Below are positions 1-7,618 of a stretch of DNA of 64,000 bases, in pieces (the stretch's first letter is position 1; each line of letters begins with the position of its first letter). The position numbers and the translations under genes were made by a program. The stretch is taken from the NCBI RefSeq assembly GCF_014131695.1, contig NZ_CP036346.1, positions 248,001 through 312,000 on the forward strand. Direction: 5' to 3'. This DNA is from Thomasclavelia ramosa DSM 1402. GTDB lineage: Bacteria > Bacillota_I > Bacilli_A > Erysipelotrichales > Coprobacillaceae. The notes beneath the pieces were generated by a model. That model saw nothing but the letters and a program-made list of their open reading frames with translations, was not told where the DNA came from and ran no database searches.

Positions 1-1
1 T

Positions 2-418
2 ACTATAGTTGATTCACTAACAAAAAGAATCACATTCTTAAATCATTTATTTAAAGAGTTAAATTTAAGTAATTGTCAAGCTATTAGCGCAAGAGCAGAA
101 GATTATGCTAAAGATCATCGCCAAAAATGTGATATTGTTATGGCGCGCGCAGTAGCCCGTTTAAATATTCTTGATGAGCTGTGCTTACCTTTAGTGAAAG
201 TAGGAGGATACTTTTTAGCCCTTAAAGGGTTAAAGGCTACGGAAGAATTAGAGGAAGCTGGTAAGGGCATTGTTTTGTTAGGTGGTCAAGTGGAAAAATC
301 AATTGATTTTACTTTAACAAATGATAATCATCGAAGTAATATCATTATAAAAAAGGTAAGGGATACTCCAGCCAAATATCCACGAATGTTTGGAAAAATA
401 AAAAAACAACCCCTATAG
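2..418 (+). CDS. rsmG: 16S rRNA (guanine-N7) methyltransferase RsmG, C-terminal part
   Basis: The reading frame is open from the left edge of the window, so the gene starts upstream and only its last 138 residues are present. The visible part has the RsmG/GidB signature VMARAVARLNILDE followed by the LxxGGYFLALKG strand. RsmG methylates a guanine of 16S rRNA (G527 in E. coli numbering) with S-adenosylmethionine, in the cytoplasm. The SAM-binding loop lies outside the window. The next gene, a noc/parB paralogue, starts 8 bases after the stop, the order seen near the origin in many Bacillota, so the two are probably co-transcribed. Confidence 0.9.
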   Translation, partial: TIVDSLTKRITFLNHLFKELNLSNCQAISARAEDYAKDHRQKCDIVMARAVARLNILDELCLPLVKVGGYFLALKGLKATEELEEAGKGIVLLGGQVEKSIDFTLTNDNHRSNIIIKKVRDTPAKYPRMFGKIKKQPL

Positions 419-426
419 GAGAAGTT

Positions 427-1194
427 ATGTTAGAGAAAGTATATAAACAAATTGATATTGAAAAAATTTCAGCGAATGAAAATCAACCAAGAACTGTTTT
501 TGATGATGAAAAGATTGAGGAATTAGCAGCTTCAATCAAAGAGAATGGTTTGATCCAGCCGATTATTGTACGTAAATATAATCGTGGATATCAAATTGTT
601 GCAGGAGAACGTCGTTATCGAGCAAGTAAGTTAGCAGGATTAAAAACAGTGCCTTGCGTTATTAAAGATATTGATGATAAACAAGTTGATACATTAGCGA
701 TCATTGAAAATATTCAGCGTGAAAACTTATCACCGATCGAGGAAGCCAATGCATATAAAACATTGATTGATACATATGATATGAATCAAACCGAATTAGC
801 TAATAAAGTAGGGAAAAAACAGTCGACGATTGCTAATAAATTACGGTTATTAAAGTTATCAGATGATGTTAAACATGCTTTAAAATCAAAACAGATTACA
901 GAGCGCCATGCCCGTGCAATGATTGGCTTGGAAGCTGATAAACAGCAAACGGTATTGCAAGAAGTCTTAAAAAAATCATTAAATGTAAAACAAACAGAGT
1001 CTTTGATTAGTAAACCAGTTAAAACAAAACCTAAAAATAAAAAAGGTCCAACTAAAGTATCTCGTAATTTTAAAATCGCAATCAATACAATCAATCAAGC
1101 TACAGAATTGATTCAAAAATCGGGAATTGAAGTTATTAGTGAAACTGAAGAAGCTGACGATGAATATATTATTACATTAAGGGTAAAAAAATAA
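427..1194 (+). CDS. noc: ParB/Noc-family DNA-binding protein
   Basis: A 255-residue ParB-type protein. The N-terminal ParB/sulfiredoxin domain carries the NQPR motif (near residue 20) and the CTP-binding motif GERRYRASKLAG (about 60-71). The central helix-turn-helix (about 120-145) is followed by a short dimerisation tail. Position next to rsmG is typical of Noc, the nucleoid-occlusion paralogue of ParB that keeps Z-rings off the chromosome. A separate parA-parB pair at about 48 kb makes the Noc assignment more likely. However, the N-terminus lacks an obvious membrane-binding amphipathic helix like that of B. subtilis Noc. An AGGAG ribosome site precedes the ATG. The stop overlaps the next start by one base. 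Confidence 0.8.
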   Translation: MLEKVYKQIDIEKISANENQPRTVFDDEKIEELAASIKENGLIQPIIVRKYNRGYQIVAGERRYRASKLAGLKTVPCVIKDIDDKQVDTLAIIENIQRENLSPIEEANAYKTLIDTYDMNQTELANKVGKKQSTIANKLRLLKLSDDVKHALKSKQITERHARAMIGLEADKQQTVLQEVLKKSLNVKQTESLISKPVKTKPKNKKGPTKVSRNFKIAINTINQATELIQKSGIEVISETEEADDEYIITLRVKK

Positions 1195-1685
1195 TGAAGA
1201 TAAATGATTTAATATTAGCGATGATTGATTTTTATCAAGGGCACCCTAAACAAATTCAGCATTTGATTAAAGTCCACAGCTTTGCTAGAGTAATCGGAAT
1301 TGATGAGGGGTTATCTACACAAGAACAAGAAAGATTGGAAGTTGCCGCAATTGTTCATGATATTGGAATTAAACCTGCTTGGGAAAAATATAATAGTTCT
1401 AATGGTAAGTATCAAGAAGAGTTAGGACCGGCAGAAGCGATTAAGCTGCTAAATCGTTTAAATTATGATGAAGCTTTAATAGAACGAGTTGCTTATCTTG
1501 TTGGTCATCATCATACTTATAGTGAAATAGATGGTTTAGATTATCAAATTTTGGTTGAAGCAGATTTTTTAGTTAATCTTTTTGAAAGCGAAAGTGAAGA
1601 AATGGCGATTAACAGTGCTTATCAAAAAATCTTTAAAACAAATATGGGAAAAAGAATTTGTAGGACAATGTTTATGAAGGGCTAG
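1194..1685 (+). CDS. HD-domain phosphohydrolase-like protein
   Basis: A 163-residue single-domain HD protein. Metal-binding residues are visible: an early His in the HSFAR segment, the HD pair in AAIVHDIG (about residue 56) and the HHHTYS segment (about 103-108), followed by a conserved Asp in EADFL. HD proteins of this size usually hydrolyse phosphate esters of nucleotides or similar small molecules in the cytoplasm; the substrate cannot be read from the sequence. The start codon overlaps the noc-like stop (TAATG), which implies translational coupling. Nothing links it functionally to chromosome segregation beyond this position. Confidence 0.75.
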   Translation: MKINDLILAMIDFYQGHPKQIQHLIKVHSFARVIGIDEGLSTQEQERLEVAAIVHDIGIKPAWEKYNSSNGKYQEELGPAEAIKLLNRLNYDEALIERVAYLVGHHHTYSEIDGLDYQILVEADFLVNLFESESEEMAINSAYQKIFKTNMGKRICRTMFMKG

Positions 1686-1718
1686 TAATAGTCCTTATTT
1701 TATAGATGGAGGATTATT

Positions 1719-2081
1719 ATGATTCGAGTATATACAGCTCCAGGAAGTCAGTCATGTCGAAAAGTTATTGCCTGGTTAAAAGAGCATAATTTGAGTTTTA
1801 TTGAAAAAAATATTTTTTCGTCTGATTTGCATGCTAATGAATTACGTGAAATTTTAGAGCGCTGTGAAAACGGAACAGATGATATTCTTTCTAAAAATAG
1901 TAAAATAATTAAATCAAATAAAATTGATTTTGATAATATGAAAATGGATGAATTAATCGCCTTCATTAAAGCCAATCCTTCAATTTTAAAAAGACCAATT
2001 CTAATGGATGAGCATCGTTTTCAAGTTGGATACAATGAAGAAGAAATAAGAACATTCATTCCTCGTCATCAAAGAGGATAG
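1719..2081 (+). CDS. Spx/ArsC-family transcription regulator lacking the first redox cysteine
   Basis: A 120-residue Spx-type thioredoxin-fold protein. Spx binds the RNA polymerase alpha C-terminal domain and redirects transcription under thiol stress. The RNAP-contact segment is present (ENGTDD, matching the EDGTDE/Gly52 region of B. subtilis Spx), as are the RRPI-like KRPILMDEHRFQVGYNE segment and the final IPR. The usual Cys10-x-x-Cys13 switch reads Ser10-Gln-Ser-Cys13 here, so a CxxC disulfide cannot form. The C-terminus stops about 10 residues earlier than B. subtilis Spx. It could act as a redox-independent regulator or respond through Cys13 alone. An AGATGGAGG ribosome site precedes the ATG, and a terminator follows. 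Confidence 0.8.
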   Translation: MIRVYTAPGSQSCRKVIAWLKEHNLSFIEKNIFSSDLHANELREILERCENGTDDILSKNSKIIKSNKIDFDNMKMDELIAFIKANPSILKRPILMDEHRFQVGYNEEEIRTFIPRHQRG

Positions 2082-2084
2082 TTA

Positions 2085-2112
2085 GTCTAGATATTAAAAT
2101 CTAGACTTTTTA
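2085..2112 (+). terminator. Intrinsic terminator after the Spx-like gene
   Basis: Perfect 8-bp stem GTCTAGAT/ATCTAGAC with a 6-base loop, followed by five T residues. Confidence 0.85.
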
Positions 2113-2321
2113 CTTTATGTAAAAAGAGCATGGTTATAATTTTTTTAAATATTTATAGAAACTGATTAAGGGAGATAATAAGAGGATTTTTGAAGAAATT
2201 AATTTGAAAGTATTATAATTTAGTAAAAAAGTAGTATAATTAATAGTTGATAAATGAAAATAAGTCTATAGGTATTATGAAGGATAATATTAAGAATTGA
2301 GGGTTATTTAAGGAGGCAGTC

Positions 2322-2801
2322 ATGTTAATTCGTAGAGCAGAAAATAGAGATATTACTCAGATCAATAATTTGTTGAAACAAGTTTGTCTTGTGCATCATA
2401 AGGGAAGACCGGATTTATTTAAAAAAGGGGCAAGAAAATATAGTGATGATCAGCTTATGCAAATAATCAAAGATGATAATAGACCAATCTTCGTTGCAGT
2501 TGATAATAATGAAGTTGTTTTAGGCTATGTATTTTGTATTTTTGAACAATATTTAGATAGCAATATTTTAACAGATGTAAAAACATTATATATTGATGAT
2601 CTATGTGTTGATGAAAATTCAAGAGGGCAACATATAGGTAAGCAGCTTTATGAATATTCCAAAGATTTTGCCCAAAAGAGCGGATGTTATAATTTAACAC
2701 TCAATGTTTGGAGCTGTAATGCATCAGCGATGAAATTTTATGAATCATGTGGACTTAAACCACAGAAAGTTCATATGGAAACAATTTTTGATAAATCGTA
2801 A
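2322..2801 (+). CDS. GNAT-family N-acetyltransferase
   Basis: A 159-residue GNAT protein. The acetyl-CoA pyrophosphate loop is seen as RGQHIGKQLY (about residues 107-116), preceded by the beta-4 strand LYIDDLCVDE and followed by the LNVWSCNASAMKFYESCGL segment typical of motif B. GNAT enzymes transfer an acetyl group from acetyl-CoA to an amine; the acceptor is not predictable here. The gene stands alone: about 240 bases of AT-rich DNA with a terminator separate it from the Spx-like gene, and a strong convergent terminator follows. The start is supported by AAGGAGGCAGTC just before ATG. Confidence 0.85.
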   Translation: MLIRRAENRDITQINNLLKQVCLVHHKGRPDLFKKGARKYSDDQLMQIIKDDNRPIFVAVDNNEVVLGYVFCIFEQYLDSNILTDVKTLYIDDLCVDENSRGQHIGKQLYEYSKDFAQKSGCYNLTLNVWSCNASAMKFYESCGLKPQKVHMETIFDKS

Positions 2802-2839
2802 TATGATAATTAGTAGTTTTTAAGAAAATGACATTAATT

Positions 2840-2880
2840 AAGAATAAAACATCCTCCTAATAAGGGGATGTTTTATTCTT
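2840..2880. terminator. Bidirectional terminator between the acetyltransferase and LytTR genes
   Basis: Perfect 15-bp inverted repeat (AAGAATAAAACATCC and its complement) with an 11-base loop. T-rich arms on both strands suit two convergent transcripts. Confidence 0.9.
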
Positions 2881-2907
2881 AAAGAGATAACTTACAATAT
2901 AGGAAGA

Positions 2908-3537
2908 TTAATGATTCTTTAGAGCCTGCTTATATTTTTTTCCAATAGGAATGATAGTTTCATCAGATAACGTAATATTATCAGTATCTATTTTTTTAAT
3001 CCGGTCATGATTAATGACATATGATCGATGTACTTGGATAAAACCCAAGGGTTCAAGTTTTTGTAAAGCCACTGATATTTTTTCTCTAACCTTAACCGTT
3101 GAATTTAATGTGTGAATTAAAAGATAATGAGCATATGATTCAACATAAGTAATATTTTTTACATTCATTCTAACTGTTTGATAACCACATTGAAATTCAA
3201 GCATTACCCCTAGGCCTTTATTGAGGTACTCAATCCGGTTGATTAATTCATCAAGATCGGCATTAATATTGGCACTTCGAATAAAGGCAAGTGGGTTAAA
3301 TTCTAAAAGCTCAAACATAAATAAACCACTGTCAATTAGACAAACAATATTAGCGTTTGAAATACTTTTAATATTTTTAATGTTTTCAATGTCTTCAAGG
3401 TTTTTTACTTCTTTAATAAATAATGATAGATCATTACCCGTAAATGAATCTAAATAAGTTATTTGCTCTAAATGTGCATTAAGTTTTCGCTTTATTGTGT
3501 TGATATATTGATGAGAACATTCTAAAATAACTTTCAT
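2908..3537 (-). CDS. LytTR-domain transcription regulator with degenerate receiver
   Basis: 209 residues. The C-terminal half (about 110-209) is a LytTR DNA-binding domain: VRMNVKNITYVESYAHYLLI, then FIQVHRSYVINHDRIKKI and IPIGKKYKQAL. The N-terminal half resembles a response-regulator receiver only at its end (LLEFNPLAFIRSA). It lacks the acidic DD pocket near residue 8 and a clear phospho-Asp, so it is probably not controlled by a kinase. It overlaps the upstream membrane-protein gene by 4 bases (ATGA). A LytTR-type direct repeat sits in the operon promoter, so autoregulation is likely. The pairing resembles LytTR regulatory systems in which an adjacent membrane protein controls the regulator. 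Confidence 0.85.
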   Translation of the reverse strand: MKVILECSHQYINTIKRKLNAHLEQITYLDSFTGNDLSLFIKEVKNLEDIENIKNIKSISNANIVCLIDSGLFMFELLEFNPLAFIRSANINADLDELINRIEYLNKGLGVMLEFQCGYQTVRMNVKNITYVESYAHYLLIHTLNSTVKVREKISVALQKLEPLGFIQVHRSYVINHDRIKKIDTDNITLSDETIIPIGKKYKQALKNH

Positions 3538-4163
3538 TTTTTATTACGTCCTTTTTCAATCGTATTAACATATTGATAAAAATCATTCTTATTCATCTTC
3601 AATGCTTTTCTAAGCATTAATTTATCAACAATTTCTACACCATTTGTTTCTAAAATCTTAAATGCAGATTCATAATCTCCTTTTTCCATTTGATCAATAG
3701 TACTTGGTAAAAATGCTAGAGTAGTTCCATCTTTCATTAGGAAAGTTATTTTAATTTGATAACCTTGTTGAGCATACATCATTAAAAATGGTACATATGA
3801 TAAATTAACTTGTTCAATGTCCTTTGTTTTTAAAGTAATATCAGGGACTGCTTGTTTACCTGTAAGAATTCTAATAACTTCAGCAAATTGTTGGAAATAT
3901 CCCTTAGTGTGGAAGTAGCGGACTTCATTATGATTGAATTCAATTATTTCACTAGAGCCGATGATTGGGGTTAAGAATAGCAAAACCGCAATAAAGATAA
4001 ATATCATGATTAGAATATTAAGCTGATTATTTAGATGAAGATATTTAGAAATTAATCCATTATAGCCAACTACCGCAATAATTCCAAAAAATACTAAACC
4101 TAAATAGTTAAGGAACACTCCTTTTTTCGTCATTTTTTCACCAATTAAAATTTTGTCTTTCAT
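3534..4163 (-). CDS. Membrane protein paired with LytTR regulator
   Basis: A 209-residue protein not recognised as a named family. Two hydrophobic helices near the N-terminus (about residues 17-37 and 47-68) are followed by a soluble domain of about 140 residues, probably cytoplasmic. The start at 4163 follows GGAGGAATTAAAA; an internal ATG eleven codons on (MTKKGVF) is a weaker alternative. It is translationally coupled to the LytTR gene by a 4-base overlap. By analogy with LytTR regulator/inhibitor pairs it may sense membrane state and restrain or activate the regulator; this is inference from context only. Confidence 0.7.
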   Translation of the reverse strand: MKDKILIGEKMTKKGVFLNYLGLVFFGIIAVVGYNGLISKYLHLNNQLNILIMIFIFIAVLLFLTPIIGSSEIIEFNHNEVRYFHTKGYFQQFAEVIRILTGKQAVPDITLKTKDIEQVNLSYVPFLMMYAQQGYQIKITFLMKDGTTLAFLPSTIDQMEKGDYESAFKILETNGVEIVDKLMLRKALKMNKNDFYQYVNTIEKGRNKK

Positions 4164-4187
4164 TTTTAATTCCTCCTTACATCTATC

Positions 4188-4260
4188 ATTATATGAATAA
4201 TCATAAGATAGAAAATGAGTATGGCACGAATGTATTTTTTTATGGCATTAATGTTTTTAA
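4188..4260 (-). promoter_or_regulatory. Promoter with LytTR-type direct repeat
   Basis: On the minus strand, a TATAAT -10 box (4193-4188) has no good -35 box. Directly upstream lie two direct repeats (plus-strand text TATGGCACGAATGT at 4220 and TATGGCATTAATGT at 4241) offset by exactly 21 bp. Two repeats one to two helical turns apart next to a weak -35 is the arrangement known for LytTR regulators such as AgrA and ComE. Confidence 0.65.
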
Positions 4261-4261
4261 G

Positions 4262-4294
4262 AAAAAAAGTGAGAGTATTATTTGATACGCTCAC
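4262..4294 (-). terminator. Terminator of the M17 aminopeptidase gene
   Basis: Read on the minus strand, a stem formed by GTGAGCGTA and TACTCTCAC is followed by seven T residues. The stem overlaps the last codons of the aminopeptidase gene. Confidence 0.8.
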
Positions 4295-5705
4295 TTTTTG
4301 ACGATTGTTTTAAGTTAATCATATTTACAACACTACGAATCATCGCACCAGTAGCTCCGGTTCCATCATTGTCAGCACTACCGGCGATATCAAGATGTAA
4401 CCATTGTGTTCCTTCTTCGATAAAAGCTTCTAAAAAGTTCGCTGCAACACTAGCTCCGCCTCCAGGTTTACCAGCTGAGTTTTTGAAATCAGCACTAGTT
4501 GATTTTAATTTTTCAAAATATTCAGAATCAAGCGGAAGGCGCCAACCTTTTTCATCACTAATCTGTAACGCTTGGACAAATTCATCATAGTATTCATCAC
4601 AATTACTGAAAACACCGGTATATACATCACCAAGTGCTGAAACACAAGCGCCGGTAAGGGTTGCAAGATCAATGATTTTCTTCACTCCAAGTTGTTGGAC
4701 ATATGTAATAGCATCACATAAAATTAATCGTCCCTCTGCATCAGTGCTAACGATTTCGACTGTTTTTTTAGAGAGGGTTGTAATAACATCTTGAGGTTTG
4801 TAAGCTTTGTCACTAACAAGATTTTCTGTTGTTGGAATGATTCCATAGACATTTGCTTTGGCCTGACTAGCTGCTAAGATTTGCATTACTCCTAAAACAT
4901 CAGCACCACCACACATATCATATTTCATACCATAACTGTCACTTTTAAGATTATAACCACCGGAATCAAATGTTAAGCCTTTACCAATTACAGCAGTATA
5001 AGGATCGTCACTATTATTATATTTTAAACAAATCATATAAGCAGGAATATTGCTGCCTTGATTAACTGATAAAATTCCTCCAGCTTCCATTTTTTCTAAA
5101 TTACTTTTATTTAAGATTGTGCATTCTAGTTGTGGATATTTTTGACTAAGCTTTATCGCTTCATCAACCAGGGTATCAGGTGTCATTAAATTTGATGGTG
5201 TATCGCTAAGCATCCGCGCATAATTAATTCCCTCACCATAAACTTTCCCTAATTGGATATCATTTTCAAGTTCAGCCTGGCTAAATATTATATCAAATTC
5301 ATGAATTACTTTTGGCTCATGACCAATTTTATGTTCTTGATATGAATTTTGTAAATAACTTTCGATAAAAGCTCTTGTAATTGTATGAATATCAAGATGA
5401 TCAGTGTTTATCCCTTCAAGATAAATAGTAGCATGTTCATCTAATTTAATTAAAGCAGCAATATCTCTTATTTGTTTGCTTGTTATTTTTTTTGAAGAAC
5501 CTAAACCAATAAATGTAATTGTTTCAAATTTATATTTTCCTAAAGTATGAATTACAGTTAGTTCTTTAAACTTCTTATTAACAAGTTTATCAAGATTGTA
5601 ATCTAGAACTTTATTTAATTGTGGATCAATTAGTTGATCTTCATAGATTGGATAAATTAAATTATTTTCTAAAGTTTCAATATTTATATTTTTTATTTGT
5701 TTCAT
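4278..5705 (-). CDS. pepA: Leucyl aminopeptidase (M17 family)
   Basis: About 475 residues. The M17 catalytic domain is clear: GKGLTFDSGGYNLKS (metal and catalytic Lys region), DMCGGADVLG, and the hallmark STDAEGRL (NTDAEGRL in most members). LHLDIAGSAD lies near the C-terminus. These enzymes use two metal ions to remove N-terminal residues from peptides in the cytoplasm. The start at 5705 is chosen because GGAGG lies 7 bases upstream; an upstream in-frame extension to 5927 would overlap the divergent PTS gene and encodes no family sequence. The gene is monocistronic and ends in its own terminator. Confidence 0.92.
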   Translation of the reverse strand: MKQIKNINIETLENNLIYPIYEDQLIDPQLNKVLDYNLDKLVNKKFKELTVIHTLGKYKFETITFIGLGSSKKITSKQIRDIAALIKLDEHATIYLEGINTDHLDIHTITRAFIESYLQNSYQEHKIGHEPKVIHEFDIIFSQAELENDIQLGKVYGEGINYARMLSDTPSNLMTPDTLVDEAIKLSQKYPQLECTILNKSNLEKMEAGGILSVNQGSNIPAYMICLKYNNSDDPYTAVIGKGLTFDSGGYNLKSDSYGMKYDMCGGADVLGVMQILAASQAKANVYGIIPTTENLVSDKAYKPQDVITTLSKKTVEIVSTDAEGRLILCDAITYVQQLGVKKIIDLATLTGACVSALGDVYTGVFSNCDEYYDEFVQALQISDEKGWRLPLDSEYFEKLKSTSADFKNSAGKPGGGASVAANFLEAFIEEGTQWLHLDIAGSADNDGTGATGAMIRSVVNMINLKQSSKSERIK

Positions 5706-5811
5706 GTATGTTACCTCCGTACTTATAAGATTATCATTTTTTCTTAATAAATGAAAGGTAAACTGCTTGTTTCTTGGTATCATTAAAATAATTACTAAAA
5801 GTTCTTTGTCA

Positions 5812-5835
5812 ATATTTCCGCCTAAGTGGAAATAT
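5812..5835. promoter_or_regulatory. Inverted repeat upstream of the PTS EIIA gene
   Basis: Perfect 8-bp arms ATATTTCC and GGAAATAT with an 8-base spacer, in the divergent region between pepA and the EIIA gene. It is a candidate operator for the PRD activator encoded downstream. Confidence 0.4.
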
Positions 5836-5889
5836 CCTGTCTTTAGATACAAATGAAGGTTTTGTATGATAAAAGCAGGAGTTGATAAT

Positions 5890-6183
5890 ATGATAAATAA
5901 TACCGAGCAGGAAACAATATCAATCATACAATTAACCCAGCAAAGCAGTCTAGCTTATCAAAAGGTCTTAGCATATGTCAAAGATCAAAACTTTGTCAAG
6001 GCTAATGAATACTTAATTAAGGGTAACGAAACATTACTTGAAGCAAGTAAGATTCATGCTGGATGTTTAACAGTTTCAAGTGATTTAGATTTATTATTAG
6101 TGCATGCCGAAGATATGTTAATTTCAGTTCAGTTATATAAATCACTGATTAAAGAATTTATCGATATTTATAAGAAAATATAA
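5890..6183 (+). CDS. PTS lactose/cellobiose-type EIIA component
   Basis: A 97-residue helical EIIA of the Lac/Chb family. The phospho-accepting histidine lies in LLLVHAEDMLIS (family pattern LVHAxDHL), although the second His of the pattern is Met here. EIIA carries phosphate from HPr to EIIB during uptake of disaccharides such as cellobiose or diacetylchitobiose. The start at 5890 is preferred because AGGAG lies 8 bases upstream; an in-frame ATG 24 bases earlier has no ribosome site. It is the first gene of a unit with EIIC, a PRD regulator, EIIB and a ChbG-like deacetylase, and it is the only free-standing EIIA in the window. Confidence 0.85.
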   Translation: MINNTEQETISIIQLTQQSSLAYQKVLAYVKDQNFVKANEYLIKGNETLLEASKIHAGCLTVSSDLDLLLVHAEDMLISVQLYKSLIKEFIDIYKKI

Positions 6184-6184
6184 T

Positions 6185-6241
6185 TTTCCTACAATAACAG
6201 GAAATTAACAGACTTCTAGTTTTATTAGGGTATTATATAAT
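6185..6241 (+). promoter_or_regulatory. Inverted repeat and -10 box before the EIIC gene
   Basis: TTTCCT and AGGAAA arms (6185-6190 and 6199-6204) follow the EIIA stop. A TATAAT box (6236-6241) with no clear -35 precedes the EIIC ribosome site. The half-site matches the repeat at 5812-5835, but the spacer is 2 bases longer. Confidence 0.35.
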
Positions 6242-6272
6242 GATATTGTAAATATGAAAGGGGATAGTTTTA

Positions 6273-7556
6273 ATGCAAAAATTAATGGACAAGATGGAGA
6301 ATGTTTTAGCACCATTAGCAACAAAGATAGGGAGTAATAAAATTTTAAAAGCAATATCAACAGCTTTTAATTTAATAATGCCACTAATTATTTTAGGAGC
6401 AATATTTACTCTGCTGAGTACTTTATCACTAGATGCATATCAACAATTTTTAGCTGACTCGGGGGTCGGAACAGTTTTAAGTTTAGTGGGTAAATTTACA
6501 ACTGATATGTTAGCAGTATATGTATCTTTTACTGCTGCGTATGCCTTTATAAGAAATGAAGGCATGAATACAGATGCCATACCTGCCGGTTTGTTGTCAA
6601 TTTTAGCTTTCTTTATTATGACACCACTAGCAAATATTGTCGTTGAAGAAACAACTACAAGTTATATTGCTTTTGACTATTTAGGTTCAAAGGGATTATT
6701 TACGGCCTTGATCGTAGGAATCTTAGTTGGCTATATTTATACGTTTGTTGTTAAACGTGGCTGGATCATCAAAATGCCCGAGGGTGTACCACCAACAGTT
6801 GCCAAATCGTTTAATGCATTAATTCCTGGCTTTGTTATAACGACAGTATTTCTAATCATTAACGGAGCTTTTGCTTCATTAACAGGGGTAACGTTTAGTG
6901 AATGGTTCTATGGTATTATTGCGACTCCATTATCAGCATTATCAGGTAGCCTAATTACTTATATGGTCTTAACTTTGTTAGCGTCTGTTTTTTGGTTCTT
7001 TGGTATTCATGGTGGTCAAGTAACGATACCATTCTCAATGATGCTATTTATGCAGGCTGGAGTTGAAAATCAAGCAGCCTTTGCATCAGGGGCACCAATG
7101 CAAAATATTATTACTGTTGGGTTGTTATATTTCTTAATGTTAGGTGGTATTGGTAATACGCTTGGATTATCTATTGATATGTTACTTGCTAAAAGTAATC
7201 GCTATAAAACGTTAGGACGGTTAGCAATTTTACCATCTTGTTGTAGTATCAATGAACCAATAGTTTTTGGATTACCGCTGATTTTAAATCCAATTATGGC
7301 TTTACCATATTTCTTAGTACCACAAATTAATATTTTAATTACTTATTTTGCAATGAAGAGTGGTCTGGTTTCATTACCAAGAATTGCAATGGGAGCGACA
7401 GGAACACCGGTATTATTAGATGGCTGGTTAATTTGCGGAGTATCAGGAATTATTTTAGAAATTGTTTTAATTATTGTATCTGCAATTTTATATTATCCAT
7501 TTTTTAAAACACAAGATAACATCGCTCTTAAAGAAGAAGCACAGATCAAGGAATAA
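6273..7556 (+). CDS. PTS cellobiose/chitobiose-type EIIC permease
   Basis: A 427-residue integral membrane permease of the Lac/Chb EIIC family with about ten hydrophobic helices. The family loop WFFGIHGGQV is at about residue 246 and the substrate-loop NEPIVFGLPLILNP at about 328-341. It moves the sugar across the membrane while EIIB phosphorylates it. GGGGATAGTTTTA precedes the ATG. Its partners are the EIIA upstream and the EIIB at 9457. With a ChbG-like deacetylase in the same unit, diacetylchitobiose or a related acetylated sugar is a plausible substrate, but a plain beta-glucoside cannot be excluded. Confidence 0.88.
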   Translation: MQKLMDKMENVLAPLATKIGSNKILKAISTAFNLIMPLIILGAIFTLLSTLSLDAYQQFLADSGVGTVLSLVGKFTTDMLAVYVSFTAAYAFIRNEGMNTDAIPAGLLSILAFFIMTPLANIVVEETTTSYIAFDYLGSKGLFTALIVGILVGYIYTFVVKRGWIIKMPEGVPPTVAKSFNALIPGFVITTVFLIINGAFASLTGVTFSEWFYGIIATPLSALSGSLITYMVLTLLASVFWFFGIHGGQVTIPFSMMLFMQAGVENQAAFASGAPMQNIITVGLLYFLMLGGIGNTLGLSIDMLLAKSNRYKTLGRLAILPSCCSINEPIVFGLPLILNPIMALPYFLVPQINILITYFAMKSGLVSLPRIAMGATGTPVLLDGWLICGVSGIILEIVLIIVSAILYYPFFKTQDNIALKEEAQIKE

Positions 7557-7561
7557 AATTA

Positions 7562-7583
7562 GGCTGGATTTCCAGCCTCTTTA
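7562..7583 (+). terminator. Hairpin after the EIIC gene
   Basis: A perfect GGCTGGA/TCCAGCC stem with a 2-base loop, followed by a mixed T-rich tract (TCTTTATC). It is probably a leaky terminator that lowers expression of the regulator gene downstream. Confidence 0.55.
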
Positions 7584-7618
7584 TCATACTTTATGATAAA
7601 ATATAAACGGAGGTGCGG

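Noticed and set aside
467-481. TTTCA-N5-TGAAA palindrome inside the noc-like gene
   Set aside because: It lies within coding sequence that is well explained by the protein; kept only as a warning that the motif can arise by chance.
786-1094. 102-codon frame antisense to the noc-like gene
   Set aside because: A shadow of a conserved gene on the other strand, with no ribosome site.
5706-5927. N-terminal extension of the M17 aminopeptidase to an upstream ATG
   Set aside because: The extension has no family sequence, overlaps the divergent EIIA gene, and the internal ATG at 5705 has a good ribosome site.
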